From Pseudoalteromonas sp. CO133X (GTDB taxonomy: Bacteria > Pseudomonadota > Gammaproteobacteria > Enterobacterales > Alteromonadaceae), in contig SGPE01000030.1 of NCBI GenBank assembly GCA_004208945.1, positions 434,001-498,000 on the forward strand: a stretch of DNA of 64,000 nt, written 5' to 3'. Positions 1 through 7,496 of this stretch are shown here, piece by piece (position 1 is the first letter of the stretch; each line of letters begins with the position of its first letter). Made by a program: the position numbers and the translations under genes. The notes under the pieces were generated by a model. It ran no database searches. It saw only the letters and a program-made list of their open reading frames with translations, and was not told the DNA's origin.

Positions 1-875
1 CCAGTTGCGTCAGCAGTCACGTACGGTAAGTTAACTTCTGTTTGCTGTGCAGAAGAAAGTTCAATCTTCGCTTTTTCAGCAGCTTCTTTAACACGTTGCA
101 TTGCAAGCGGGTCATTTTTAAGGTCAATACCTTGGTCTTTCTTGAACTCTTCAACTAAGTAATTGATAACGCGGTTATCAAAGTCTTCACCACCTAGGTG
201 AGTGTCACCGTTAGTTGCTAGCACTTCAAATGTGTGCTCGCCTTCAACTTCGTCAATTTCGATGATAGAGATATCGAAAGTACCACCACCTAAGTCGTAT
301 ACCGCAACAACGTTTTCACCTTTATTTTTGTCCATGCCGTATGCAAGAGCAGCGGCTGTTGGCTCATTGATGATACGTTTAACTTCAAGACCCGCGATAC
401 GGCCAGCATCTTTAGTTGCTTGACGTTGTGAATCGTTAAAGTATGCAGGTACAGTGATTACTGCTTCAGTAACCGCTTCACCTAAGAAGTCTTCTGCTGT
501 TTTCTTCATTTTTTTCAGCACTTCTGCTGAAATTTGTGGTGCAGCACGTTTCTCGCCACGTGCTTCAACCCATGCATCACCGTTATCAGCTTTTACAATT
601 TTAAAAGGCATAATACCGATATCGCGTTGTACTTCTTCGTCTTCAAAACGACGACCAATTAGACGCTTGATTGCAAATAATGTGTTAGTTGGGTTAGTTA
701 CTGCTTGGCGTTTTGCAGGTTGACCAACTAATGTTTCACCGTCTTGCGTGTATGCAATGATCGATGGTGTTGTGCGATCGCCTTCCGCGTTTTCGATAAC
801 GCGTGCTTTATCACCGTCTAGTACTGCTACACAAGAGTTAGTAGTACCTAAATCGATTCCAATAATTCTACCCAT
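1..875 (-). CDS. dnaK: Chaperone DnaK (Hsp70), N-terminal part; gene runs off the window start
   Basis: ATP-dependent cytosolic Hsp70 chaperone that binds exposed hydrophobic peptides and cycles with DnaJ and GrpE. The minus strand opens with the Hsp70 signature MGRIIGIDLGTTNSCV (residues 1-16, phosphate loop 1), and the rest of the visible frame encodes most of the actin-like nucleotide-binding domain. Only about 291 codons are inside the window; the E. coli protein has 638 residues, so the remaining ATPase portion, linker and substrate-binding domain lie beyond base 1. The ATG at 873-875 is preceded by a GGAGAAG ribosome-binding site and, 47 bases further up, by a heat-shock promoter. Identification is secure; dnaJ is expected outside the window. 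Confidence 0.98.
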   Translation of the reverse strand, partial: MGRIIGIDLGTTNSCVAVLDGDKARVIENAEGDRTTPSIIAYTQDGETLVGQPAKRQAVTNPTNTLFAIKRLIGRRFEDEEVQRDIGIMPFKIVKADNGDAWVEARGEKRAAPQISAEVLKKMKKTAEDFLGEAVTEAVITVPAYFNDSQRQATKDAGRIAGLEVKRIINEPTAAALAYGMDKNKGENVVAVYDLGGGTFDISIIEIDEVEGEHTFEVLATNGDTHLGGEDFDNRVINYLVEEFKKDQGIDLKNDPLAMQRVKEAAEKAKIELSSAQQTEVNLPYVTADAT

Positions 876-921
876 GAATCTTCTCCAACTTCAAAATTCG
901 TTAAAACGTTCGATGACTAGT

Positions 922-950
922 AAATAGGGGTGCAACAAACTGAATTCAAC
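922..950 (-). promoter_or_regulatory. Sigma-32 (heat-shock) promoter of dnaK
   Basis: Read on the minus strand there is GTTGAAT (-35), a 13-base spacer, then CCCCTATTT (-10), close to the RpoH consensus CTTGAAA-N13-15-CCCCATNT. It lies about 47 bases upstream of the dnaK ATG, the expected arrangement for a heat-inducible dnaK operon. Confidence 0.8.
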
Positions 951-1050
951 TATTAAAATGAAAAAAATTTACTTTTTTTTGAAATATTTTCCAAATGGGC
1001 ATTTTTTCTTCAAAAAGAGGTGTTTTCTTAGCTTCATTGCAGGGTAAGTA

Positions 1051-1067
1051 AACTGGTCTGATCACTT
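1051..1067. promoter_or_regulatory. Candidate FadR-type operator before the thioesterase gene
   Basis: AACTGGTCTGATCACTT matches 14 of 17 positions of the E. coli FadR operator AACTGGTCNGACCTGTT. It sits 48 bases before the ATG at 1115, next to a possible -10 (TATGCT or TATAAC, about 1071-1081), where binding would repress. The downstream gene product resembles acyl-CoA thioesterases, which fits fatty-acid control. The match was made by eye; no regulator gene is in the window. Confidence 0.5.
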
Positions 1068-1114
1068 TTGCTATGCTATAACCAATAATATAATAATAAA
1101 TGTTAAGGAAAGTT

Positions 1115-1915
1115 ATGCATTTTGAACAATTACTCGCCAAAGCGAGTGAACTAGGCTGCGACAAAACGAAAGTGATGCAGTTCCCAGAAAACTGGTGTCA
1201 GGGCCGTACAGCCTTTGGCGGGTTATCAGCCGCTTTGTTGTATCAAGCAATTCGTCAACATATTGATAGCTCTCGTCGTTTACTATCTTTAAGTACCAAC
1301 TTTGTGGGGCCTTTAATTGCTGATACTGATTTTTCCATTGATGTTGAAGTATTACGCGAAGGTAAAAACAGCGCTCAAGTGCTTGCTAAAGTGGTTCAAA
1401 ACGGCGCTGTCTGTGTTATTACTCAAGCCTGCTTTGGGGCACAGCGCCAATCAACTGTACGTGTTGATGTCACTAAAGTAATGCAACTTAAACCTGTTGA
1501 TGAGCGTTTTACGCTACCTTATAAGGAAGGAGTAATGCCGGCATTTTTTCAACATGTAGCACTGTGCTTGCAAGATGGTCAAATGCCCTTTTCAGGTGCT
1601 GATACCTCTCATTTAGGTGGCTGGATGAAATTTAAACATACCTCGGAGCAAATGAGTGAAGCACATATTATTGCCCTCACTGATGCATGGCCTCCAACGC
1701 TTCTGCAAATGTATAAGCAACCTGCTCCAGCAAGTAGCATGTCGTGGTATCTTGAGTTTGTTGAGGAACCTAACATTGCATCGGATGCATGGATAGGCTA
1801 TGAGGCAATCACTCACCACAGTAAAGATGGTTATGGCCTTGAAGATGGCTGTATTTGGAGTGAAGACGGCAAACTAATCGCACTTAGTCGTCAAACTGTT
1901 GCGCTATTCGCGTAA
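1115..1915 (+). CDS. Acyl-CoA thioesterase-like (hot-dog fold) protein
   Basis: The 266-residue product resembles TesB-like or thioesterase-superfamily proteins with two hot-dog repeats, which hydrolyse acyl-CoA thioesters in the cytoplasm. Visible hallmarks are the early GRTAFGGLSAALLYQA segment (about residues 27-42), typical of the first hot-dog helix, and a central block LSTNFVGPL...FSIDVEVLREGKNSAQVLAKVVQ. The second half (AWIGYEAITHHSKDGYGLEDGCIWSEDGKLIALSRQTVA) ends like TesB-family C-termini. The ATG at 1115 was chosen over 1100 because TTAAGGAAAG sits just ahead of it. The 3' end overlaps the convergent solute-binding gene by 12 bases. The substrate is unknown; the FadR-like site upstream supports a role in acyl-CoA metabolism. 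Confidence 0.78.
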   Translation: MHFEQLLAKASELGCDKTKVMQFPENWCQGRTAFGGLSAALLYQAIRQHIDSSRRLLSLSTNFVGPLIADTDFSIDVEVLREGKNSAQVLAKVVQNGAVCVITQACFGAQRQSTVRVDVTKVMQLKPVDERFTLPYKEGVMPAFFQHVALCLQDGQMPFSGADTSHLGGWMKFKHTSEQMSEAHIIALTDAWPPTLLQMYKQPAPASSMSWYLEFVEEPNIASDAWIGYEAITHHSKDGYGLEDGCIWSEDGKLIALSRQTVALFA

Positions 1916-2680
1916 TTCCTCTGTTGATAGCTGCGCATACTCAGTGCCATCTAGGCGGATAATTGCTTGATATTCGCCTGATTCAATAATCTTACCTAAA
2001 CCAAGGTTAAAGCTATCTTTAAGTGCTTTGTTAGAAAAGTACGCAGGTCTTGGCGCTTCTTTAAATATTGGGTGAACAACAAAAGGAAGTACTTTGCTAG
2101 ATTGTTTATATTTTTCTAAATAAAAAAGAAAGACACGACGCTCTATTATTATAACATCTACCCAGCCTTTCATTAGATGGTCAACTTGTGCTTCTTGATT
2201 AACGACTTCGTCGTACGAGGCCAAATTTTCTGAAACAGACTTAAATGGTTGCTCTATAAAATTTATTGCATTTTGAAATGCTAAAACACTCTTACCTGCA
2301 AGATCAAACACTGAATTAATAGCAAACTCGTTTGTTGCCAAGCTAATTGCCACATTCTGATACATTACAAGTGGCTCACTTTTATAAATGTCTGCTATGG
2401 CAGTCGGAGGAAAGTTCAGAACGATATCAACTTTACCCTGCAATAACTGCTGCTCGGCTCGTTTATTAGACATGTAGTGTATAGTAGGGTCAGCAATACC
2501 TTGTGCTTGTAACGCTGCTTTTAAAATTTCAATTTGAATACCGCTGTTTGATTGCTTGACTATATAAGGAGGTAAAAAAGAGCTTGCAGCCACAACAAGC
2601 TGCATTTCGTGGCTCTGCTCAGACACGCACTCGCCTTTAAAAGAAAACATAAATAACAAAAGTATTAATGTACGACTCAC
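1904..2680 (-). CDS. Orphan periplasmic solute-binding protein (SBP_bac_3 type)
   Basis: About 258 residues. It has a hydrophobic N-terminus (RTLILLLFMFSF) followed by a two-lobe extracellular solute-binding family 3 pattern: VVAASSFLPPYIVKQSNSGIQIEILKAAL, then GKVDIVLNFPPT, then a DLAGKSVLAFQNAINF hinge segment and a final LGKIIESGEYQAI helix. Such proteins bind amino acids or serve as sensory proteins. No ABC permease or ATPase is adjacent, so it may be a stand-alone sensor-type protein. A GTG start at 2680 is preferred because AAGGTGG precedes it by six bases; the longer open frame to 2785 adds a segment that does not look like a signal peptide and intrudes on the divergent promoter region. 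The ligand cannot be told. Confidence 0.72.
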   Translation of the reverse strand: MSRTLILLLFMFSFKGECVSEQSHEMQLVVAASSFLPPYIVKQSNSGIQIEILKAALQAQGIADPTIHYMSNKRAEQQLLQGKVDIVLNFPPTAIADIYKSEPLVMYQNVAISLATNEFAINSVFDLAGKSVLAFQNAINFIEQPFKSVSENLASYDEVVNQEAQVDHLMKGWVDVIIIERRVFLFYLEKYKQSSKVLPFVVHPIFKEAPRPAYFSNKALKDSFNLGLGKIIESGEYQAIIRLDGTEYAQLSTEELRE

Positions 2681-2819
2681 ATTCCACCTTAAAGTTTTGG
2701 GCCGAAATATTTTCACTGACACTATGCTCAATACTAGTCCAGAACTTGAGTGCTTGCATTTGTATTTAGCGGTTAATTGGTGCAAAATTAACTAAGTTCT
2801 TGTTTAAGAGTACCAAAGT

Positions 2820-4058
2820 TTGCAAACAGCATGTCCTAGTTGTGATCTTGTCATCGAGATACCGCACCTTAGTGCAAAACAAATGGCTGTATGCCCTCAC
2901 TGCAATACTAAACTGTCGGTTTCAAAAGCCAATCAAGACAGTAGTGTTGTAGCGCTTAGCTTAAGTGCTATCTTCATGCTGCTTAGCAGTATGTTCTATC
3001 CATTTTTATCATTCAGTAGTAGCGGCATAACCCAAACGATTACCCTCCCTGATGCGGCTCGCATTTTATTTAACTACGACAATGACTTTTTAGGCCTCTT
3101 TATTGATACAAGTATCATCGGGCTGCCTATGTTACTTTTGGTTTTGATCATTCCCTTACACTTAGGTTTACTTAAAGCTTTACCTTATGAATGGGGAAAA
3201 CGCTTGTTAAAGGTTACCTTTGCACTTGAACCTTGGATAATGTCAGAGATATTTTTGATAGGTGTTATGGTCAGCATGGTGAAGATCATGTCCATGGCAG
3301 ATATCACGTTTGGCGTTAGTTTCTGGTCTTATGTTGCCTTTGTTGTCTGCTACGTGGCCGCAACAACGCGCTTGAACAAACAACGTTTATGGCAACAACT
3401 AAGAGAACCTATTTATATAGAGCAAACGCTACCCAATACAAGAGCAATTGATCAAGGCCTTAAAGCCTGCCATGTATGTGGTCAATTATGTAATACAGAG
3501 GTGTGTTCACGCTGTGAAACTAAAACCTTTAGCCGCAATCCCAATAGCATTCAAAAAGCGGCTGCTTGGTTAATTACGTCGGTTGCGTGTTATATCCCTG
3601 CTAATGTCTACCCTATCATGTATACAACCAGCCTTGGTGACGAAACGCCATCAACTTTAATCGGTGGTGTTATGATTTTATGGGCGAGTGGCTCATACCC
3701 CATTGCTATGATTATCTTTCTAGCAAGCGTTGTGGTGCCTTTGGCAAAAGCACTGGTACTGAGCTTTCTATGCTTTATGGTTACACGTCCTGCTAATAGG
3801 CAAACCAAAAGTTACACACGAGTTTATCAATTAACTGAATTTATAGGTAAATGGTCAATGATTGATGTCTTTGTGGTAGCAATTTTAGTAGCCTTGGTGC
3901 AACTGGGGAATTTGATGTCTGTAACACCTGGAATAGGTACCGTCTTTTTTACAACTATGGTTATTTGCCAAATGCTTGCAGCCCATGCATTTGATCCTAG
4001 ATTATTATGGGATAGCCCTGCTAATTTAAAAACCGCTAAACAAGAGAACTTGGCATGA
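2820..4058 (+). CDS. pqiA: PqiA-type inner-membrane protein (PqiA/LetA family)
   Basis: Multi-span inner-membrane partner of an MCE-domain lipid-transport bridge between inner and outer membranes. The 412-residue protein has the family's twin architecture: a zinc ribbon (CPSC...CPHC, residues 5-28), a block of four membrane spans, a second zinc ribbon (CHVCGQLC...CSRC, about 217-233), and a second set of spans. The only usable start is TTG at 2820, because an in-frame TAA lies just upstream; the N-terminal zinc ribbon is complete from there, though the ribosome-binding site is weak. The stop overlaps the pqiB start by four bases (ATGA). Together with the next two genes it forms a standard pqiABC operon. 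Confidence 0.9.
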   Translation: MQTACPSCDLVIEIPHLSAKQMAVCPHCNTKLSVSKANQDSSVVALSLSAIFMLLSSMFYPFLSFSSSGITQTITLPDAARILFNYDNDFLGLFIDTSIIGLPMLLLVLIIPLHLGLLKALPYEWGKRLLKVTFALEPWIMSEIFLIGVMVSMVKIMSMADITFGVSFWSYVAFVVCYVAATTRLNKQRLWQQLREPIYIEQTLPNTRAIDQGLKACHVCGQLCNTEVCSRCETKTFSRNPNSIQKAAAWLITSVACYIPANVYPIMYTTSLGDETPSTLIGGVMILWASGSYPIAMIIFLASVVVPLAKALVLSFLCFMVTRPANRQTKSYTRVYQLTEFIGKWSMIDVFVVAILVALVQLGNLMSVTPGIGTVFFTTMVICQMLAAHAFDPRLLWDSPANLKTAKQENLA

Positions 4059-5710
4059 GCGAAACAGCTAAAATAAAAACAGCGCCAAATATTTCCGCTA
4101 TTTGGATTATTCCATTAGTGGCATTACTGATAGGCGCCTGGATGCTATATCAATATCAGGCAAATCAAGGCACCACAATTTTTATAAGAATGCCTCACGC
4201 TGAAGGGATTGTCGCAGGCAAAACAGAAATTAAAGTTCGAAGTGTAAAAATAGGTCAAGTTGACCATGTTAGACTATCTGACAAACAAAATAGCGTCATT
4301 GCACGTGCCCAGATAGATAAACATTATGAAGACTTACTCACCGATGATGCAAAAATATGGGTGGTAAAGCCACGAATTGATGACACAGGTATCAGTGGCA
4401 TGAGCACGCTATTATCGGGCGTATATTTAGAGTTTTCGCCTGGTGAAAGCAAAAAGCTGGCGGATAAGTTTAAGCTTCAAGATGAACCTGCTTTGATTGC
4501 AAATGACGTTAAAGGAGGGCGTTTCACCTTATTGAGTTATAACGCTGAAGTGCTAGACGTTAGCACAGGAATATACTTTAAAGACTACAAAATAGGCCAA
4601 ATAGAAACCGCGACTTTCGATTGGAAAAACCAGGCAATGAAGTATGGTATTTTTATTAATGAGCCTTATCAAAACTTAATCACATTGAATTCTATTTTTT
4701 GGGTTAACTCTGGTATTGAAATTGACCTCTCTGCGGATGGAATTAATGTCAATACGGGTTCATTAAGCAAACTTCTAAAAGGCGGAATATCTGTAGGTAT
4801 ACCAGAGCAACAAACACCGGGCGAAATTGCAACTAATGGCCATAGCTTTTCATTAAGTAACAGTTATAAAGCAGCCCTTGAAGAACGTTTTTATGACTTT
4901 GACTATTATTTGATTGAATTTGAGCAATCGATTAGAGGCTTAAGAGCGGGTGCCCCCGTTGAGTACAGAGGAATGAGAATTGGAACCGTGGTTGAAGCAC
5001 CAGCAAGCGTTATTATCAATGGGAAACCTGCACACTTTAGAACAGATAACACCGCTGTTCCTGCGCTTATAAAGGTTGAATATGGTCGCTTATATCACGA
5101 CAGTACAGCAGCACGTGAGTTTTGGCATTCAAGTTTAGATGGCTGGGTAAAAAGTGGCCTTCGAGCCTCTTTAAAACCAGGTAACCTTTTAACAGGTGCA
5201 GTTTATGTCGACTTAGATATTTACAATAACGCCGAGCCGGCCAGTTTATCAAAAGTTGCTGAATATACTGTATTCCCAAGTATATCCAGCGGTATTACTG
5301 TTATTGCCGATCAAGTTTCAGATGTTTTAAATAAAGTAAATAATTTAAAAATAGAAGACAGCTTAGCGCAAATGCAAACCACATTCTCAGAATATCAAGC
5401 GCTTGCGCATGACATGCGTGATTTGCTCAATAAGCAAGATACGCAAGACTTACCGGGTGATATTAATAGAAACTTTGCAGAAATGACCAAAAGTATGCAG
5501 CAGTTTGATAAGACCATGAAACAGTTCGAAAAAACCATGGCAAGCTATCAACAAGGGTCAGCGTTTCACCAACAATTGCAGACTACTCTTTCTGAGTTTA
5601 AACGCTTAAGTGAAGAGCTACAGCCCCTAACGCGTGGCCTAAATCAGCAACCAAATATGTTGATTTTCGATAAAGACCTTCCTGCTGATCCGACACCAAG
5701 GAAACAATAA
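4055..5710 (+). CDS. pqiB: PqiB-type MCE/MlaD-domain intermembrane transport protein
   Basis: 551 residues, close to E. coli PqiB (546). One N-terminal membrane anchor (about residues 14-34, IWIIPLVALLIGAWMLYQY) is followed by three MCE domains, recognisable at about 40-130, 157-225 and 285-395 by GIVAGKTEIKVRSVKIGQV, GIYFKDYKIGQIE and GAPVEYRGMRIGTV. A long C-terminal coiled coil (about 420-540) follows. In E. coli PqiB the MCE rings stack and the coiled coil forms a needle crossing the periplasm to carry phospholipid-like molecules. Start and stop overlap pqiA and pqiC, implying translational coupling. Confidence 0.93.
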   Translation: MSETAKIKTAPNISAIWIIPLVALLIGAWMLYQYQANQGTTIFIRMPHAEGIVAGKTEIKVRSVKIGQVDHVRLSDKQNSVIARAQIDKHYEDLLTDDAKIWVVKPRIDDTGISGMSTLLSGVYLEFSPGESKKLADKFKLQDEPALIANDVKGGRFTLLSYNAEVLDVSTGIYFKDYKIGQIETATFDWKNQAMKYGIFINEPYQNLITLNSIFWVNSGIEIDLSADGINVNTGSLSKLLKGGISVGIPEQQTPGEIATNGHSFSLSNSYKAALEERFYDFDYYLIEFEQSIRGLRAGAPVEYRGMRIGTVVEAPASVIINGKPAHFRTDNTAVPALIKVEYGRLYHDSTAAREFWHSSLDGWVKSGLRASLKPGNLLTGAVYVDLDIYNNAEPASLSKVAEYTVFPSISSGITVIADQVSDVLNKVNNLKIEDSLAQMQTTFSEYQALAHDMRDLLNKQDTQDLPGDINRNFAEMTKSMQQFDKTMKQFEKTMASYQQGSAFHQQLQTTLSEFKRLSEELQPLTRGLNQQPNMLIFDKDLPADPTPRKQ

Positions 5711-6321
5711 TGAACTATAAACTAATTGCTTTTGTAAGCTCGCTATTCGTACTATCTGCATGTAGTCAAACGTCATTTTCAACAATGCAGTATTACCAAT
5801 TCTCGCAGCCTATAACTGCGATGAAACGTTTAAGTGACGGAACCCAAGCTCAACTAAGAGTTAATACGGTACAACTACGAGGTTCATTAAATAACCGTGG
5901 TATTGCGATGGTGCTCGATAATAACCGCATAAATGCAGCTAATTATCACCTTTGGAATGAGTCACCGGATTTAATGCTTACGGCAAGTGCGCATCAAACT
6001 CTCTATACAAAGCTAGAAAACTGGATGGTAATTAAAGGCTTACCTGTCATTACAGATATAGACCAGCAAACTTATTATGAATTAGAGTACGAGCTACACC
6101 ACTTTAATGGTGATCAAAATGGTAATGCGAATATAGCTGGATTATGGCGCTTATATTACACAACACCTGAGTCGGGTAGACAGCTAAAAGCGATAAACTA
6201 CTTTAACGAAATTACGCCTCTTGACGAAGATGGTTATGAAGGTCTTGTTATGACGTTAGAATCAACATGGCTTGAAATTAACCAAGAAGTCGGTGCAGAG
6301 TTATCAAAACTTACTCTTTAA
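5710..6321 (+). CDS. pqiC: PqiC-type outer-membrane lipoprotein (YmbA, DUF330/ABC-type transport auxiliary)
   Basis: 203 residues. The N-terminal signal sequence ends in the lipobox LSAC (Cys18), so this is a lipoprotein. After it comes the family start FSTMQYYQFSQP, and a central pattern of beta strands (VNTVQLRGSLNNRGIAMVLDNNRINAANYHLWNESPD) typical of PqiC/YmbA. PqiC caps the PqiB needle at the outer membrane. The ATG overlaps the pqiB stop by one base (TAATG). The last 18 bases overlap the convergent acetyltransferase gene. Confidence 0.9.
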   Translation: MNYKLIAFVSSLFVLSACSQTSFSTMQYYQFSQPITAMKRLSDGTQAQLRVNTVQLRGSLNNRGIAMVLDNNRINAANYHLWNESPDLMLTASAHQTLYTKLENWMVIKGLPVITDIDQQTYYELEYELHHFNGDQNGNANIAGLWRLYYTTPESGRQLKAINYFNEITPLDEDGYEGLVMTLESTWLEINQEVGAELSKLTL

Positions 6322-6795
6322 AAGAACTTTCAGAGGTTGGTGGTCATCATTGATAATAAGGTCACCAACATCTTCAAACCCTAATTTTATTAGCACTTTT
6401 TGCGATGCGACATTTTGTAATGATGTCATAGCAGCAAACAAGTCAACATTTCTCACGTACTCTTTTGCAAACAATAAAGATGCCGCTTTTGTTGTAATTC
6501 CCCGCCCCTCATACTCAGCTAAAAGGGCGAAACCTAAATCAGGAATTGCCAATGCATCTCTTTGAAAAAGCCCAATCATTCCAACGGGTGTTTCGTCAGC
6601 GAGGCAAACGATATAACAGCCCAAGCCATTTTGCTGGTGGCTATTGATAAAAGTTTGTTGTATGTAATGCTGAGCTTGAGCATGCGTTTTGATACCTTTA
6701 TCGCCAATATGCTTTAAAAACGATGTCTGATTTAACAGTTTTAGAATAAAACTATCATCACTTGGGTACCCAGCACGTAAAAAAATATCGCTCAT
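6304..6795 (-). CDS. GNAT-family N-acetyltransferase (RimJ/RimL-like)
   Basis: 163 residues of the RimJ/RimL/Acetyltransf_3 type: an N-terminal helix-strand segment, the central strand CYIVCLADETPVGMIGLFQRD, then PDLGFALLAEYEGRGITTKAA, which holds the acetyl-CoA pyrophosphate-binding loop (EGRGI), and ASQKVLIKLGFEDVG as the usual final motif. Some relatives modify ribosomal-protein N-termini or small molecules; the substrate is unknown here. AGGAG precedes the ATG. It starts nine bases after the Nudix gene, so the two are probably cotranscribed. Confidence 0.88.
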   Translation of the reverse strand: MSDIFLRAGYPSDDSFILKLLNQTSFLKHIGDKGIKTHAQAQHYIQQTFINSHQQNGLGCYIVCLADETPVGMIGLFQRDALAIPDLGFALLAEYEGRGITTKAASLLFAKEYVRNVDLFAAMTSLQNVASQKVLIKLGFEDVGDLIINDDHQPLKVLLKSKF

Positions 6796-6804
6796 AACAC
6801 GCTC

Positions 6805-7209
6805 CTAAAATACTTTACTAACAACATCTGAGGTAAAATTGAGACAATCAAGGACACGTTCCTTTTGAACGCCAGAAAGCTCATCAAGGTTAAAATACCC
6901 ATAGTCAGTATGCTCGTCGCTTAGGGTTATTTTTGCATGTTCAGGCAGAAAAGCTCTAAATATAAATGCATGCGAATTAAACGCTGTGTGGTAATAAACA
7001 CCACTTAAGTAGGCAATCTGTACATCACAATCTAGTTCTTCATTGCATTCACGTATGAGTGCTTGATGAATGGTTTCGCCCTTATCTAAAGCGCCACCAG
7101 GTAGCCCCCAGCTTTTTTGTCCGTAATTAGCTTTCAGCAATAACACCTGACCTTGTGGATTAGTGATTACCGCATGACTACTTAATCTGTATGTATCTGA
7201 AAAAGCCAT
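6805..7209 (-). CDS. Nudix hydrolase
   Basis: 134-residue single-domain Nudix protein. The Nudix box is complete: G-x5-E-x7-RE-x2-EE, seen as GALDKGE...RECNEEL (about residues 38-59). Nudix enzymes cleave nucleoside diphosphates linked to another moiety, using Mg2+ held by the box glutamates. The N-terminus (YRLSSHAVITNPQGQVLLLKANYGQKSWGLPGG) is the canonical strand-loop before the box. A GGGGG-rich ribosome-binding site precedes the ATG. It is upstream of, and probably cotranscribed with, the GNAT gene. Substrate not predictable. Confidence 0.92.
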   Translation of the reverse strand: MAFSDTYRLSSHAVITNPQGQVLLLKANYGQKSWGLPGGALDKGETIHQALIRECNEELDCDVQIAYLSGVYYHTAFNSHAFIFRAFLPEHAKITLSDEHTDYGYFNLDELSGVQKERVLDCLNFTSDVVSKVF

Positions 7210-7287
7210 AAAAACCCCCGTTAAACTAATTGATAGCCTAACATAAATACTGCAATTAAATTAATTTGGATAAGATAAAAATTCTTA

Positions 7288-7316
7288 TTGACTAAATTAA
7301 AATTCAGGATTATTTT
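7288..7316 (+). promoter_or_regulatory. Sigma-70-type promoter for the antiporter gene
   Basis: TTGACT, a 17-base spacer, then TATTTT. Transcription would start near 7323 and give a leader of about 175 bases before the ATG at 7497. Confidence 0.55.
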
Positions 7317-7344
7317 TCGTGCGATGTTTTGGGCAAAACAAAAG

Positions 7345-7479
7345 CAGTATACCCTCTATACTGTCTGGCGCCAGCCAACGCAGGCACTTTCCCTTATGGG
7401 TCCATAAAAGTGTGTTCGCGTAAAGCAGTTACTTGAGTCGAAAGACTTTTGATTTCTGTAAGCAATCTCGCATTGCTTA
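7345..7479 (+). promoter_or_regulatory. Structured 5' leader of the NhaC-type gene; possible cis-regulatory RNA
   Basis: Five consecutive potential hairpins: CAGTATA/TATACTG (7345-7363, loop CCCTC); the palindrome CTGGCGCCAG (7365-7374); a two-part stem with CACTT/AAGTG (7385-7412) enclosing TTATG-GGTC-CATAA; AGTC-GAAA-GACT with a GNRA loop (7436-7447); and an 8-bp stem TAAGCAAT-CTCGC-ATTGCTTA (7459-7479) ending 17 bases before the ATG. I do not recognise a named riboswitch class. Such density of short stems in an intergenic leader suggests a folded regulatory RNA. Confidence 0.4.
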
Positions 7480-7496
7480 ACTGTGTGAAAAATATA

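Noticed and set aside
202..723. Two plus-strand ORFs opposite dnaK
   Set aside because: Antisense to a highly conserved chaperone; Ser/Ala-rich composition and no ribosome-binding sites.
7323..7496. Lysine riboswitch before the NhaC-type gene
   Set aside because: The conserved lysine-riboswitch blocks were not seen; left as an unclassified leader.
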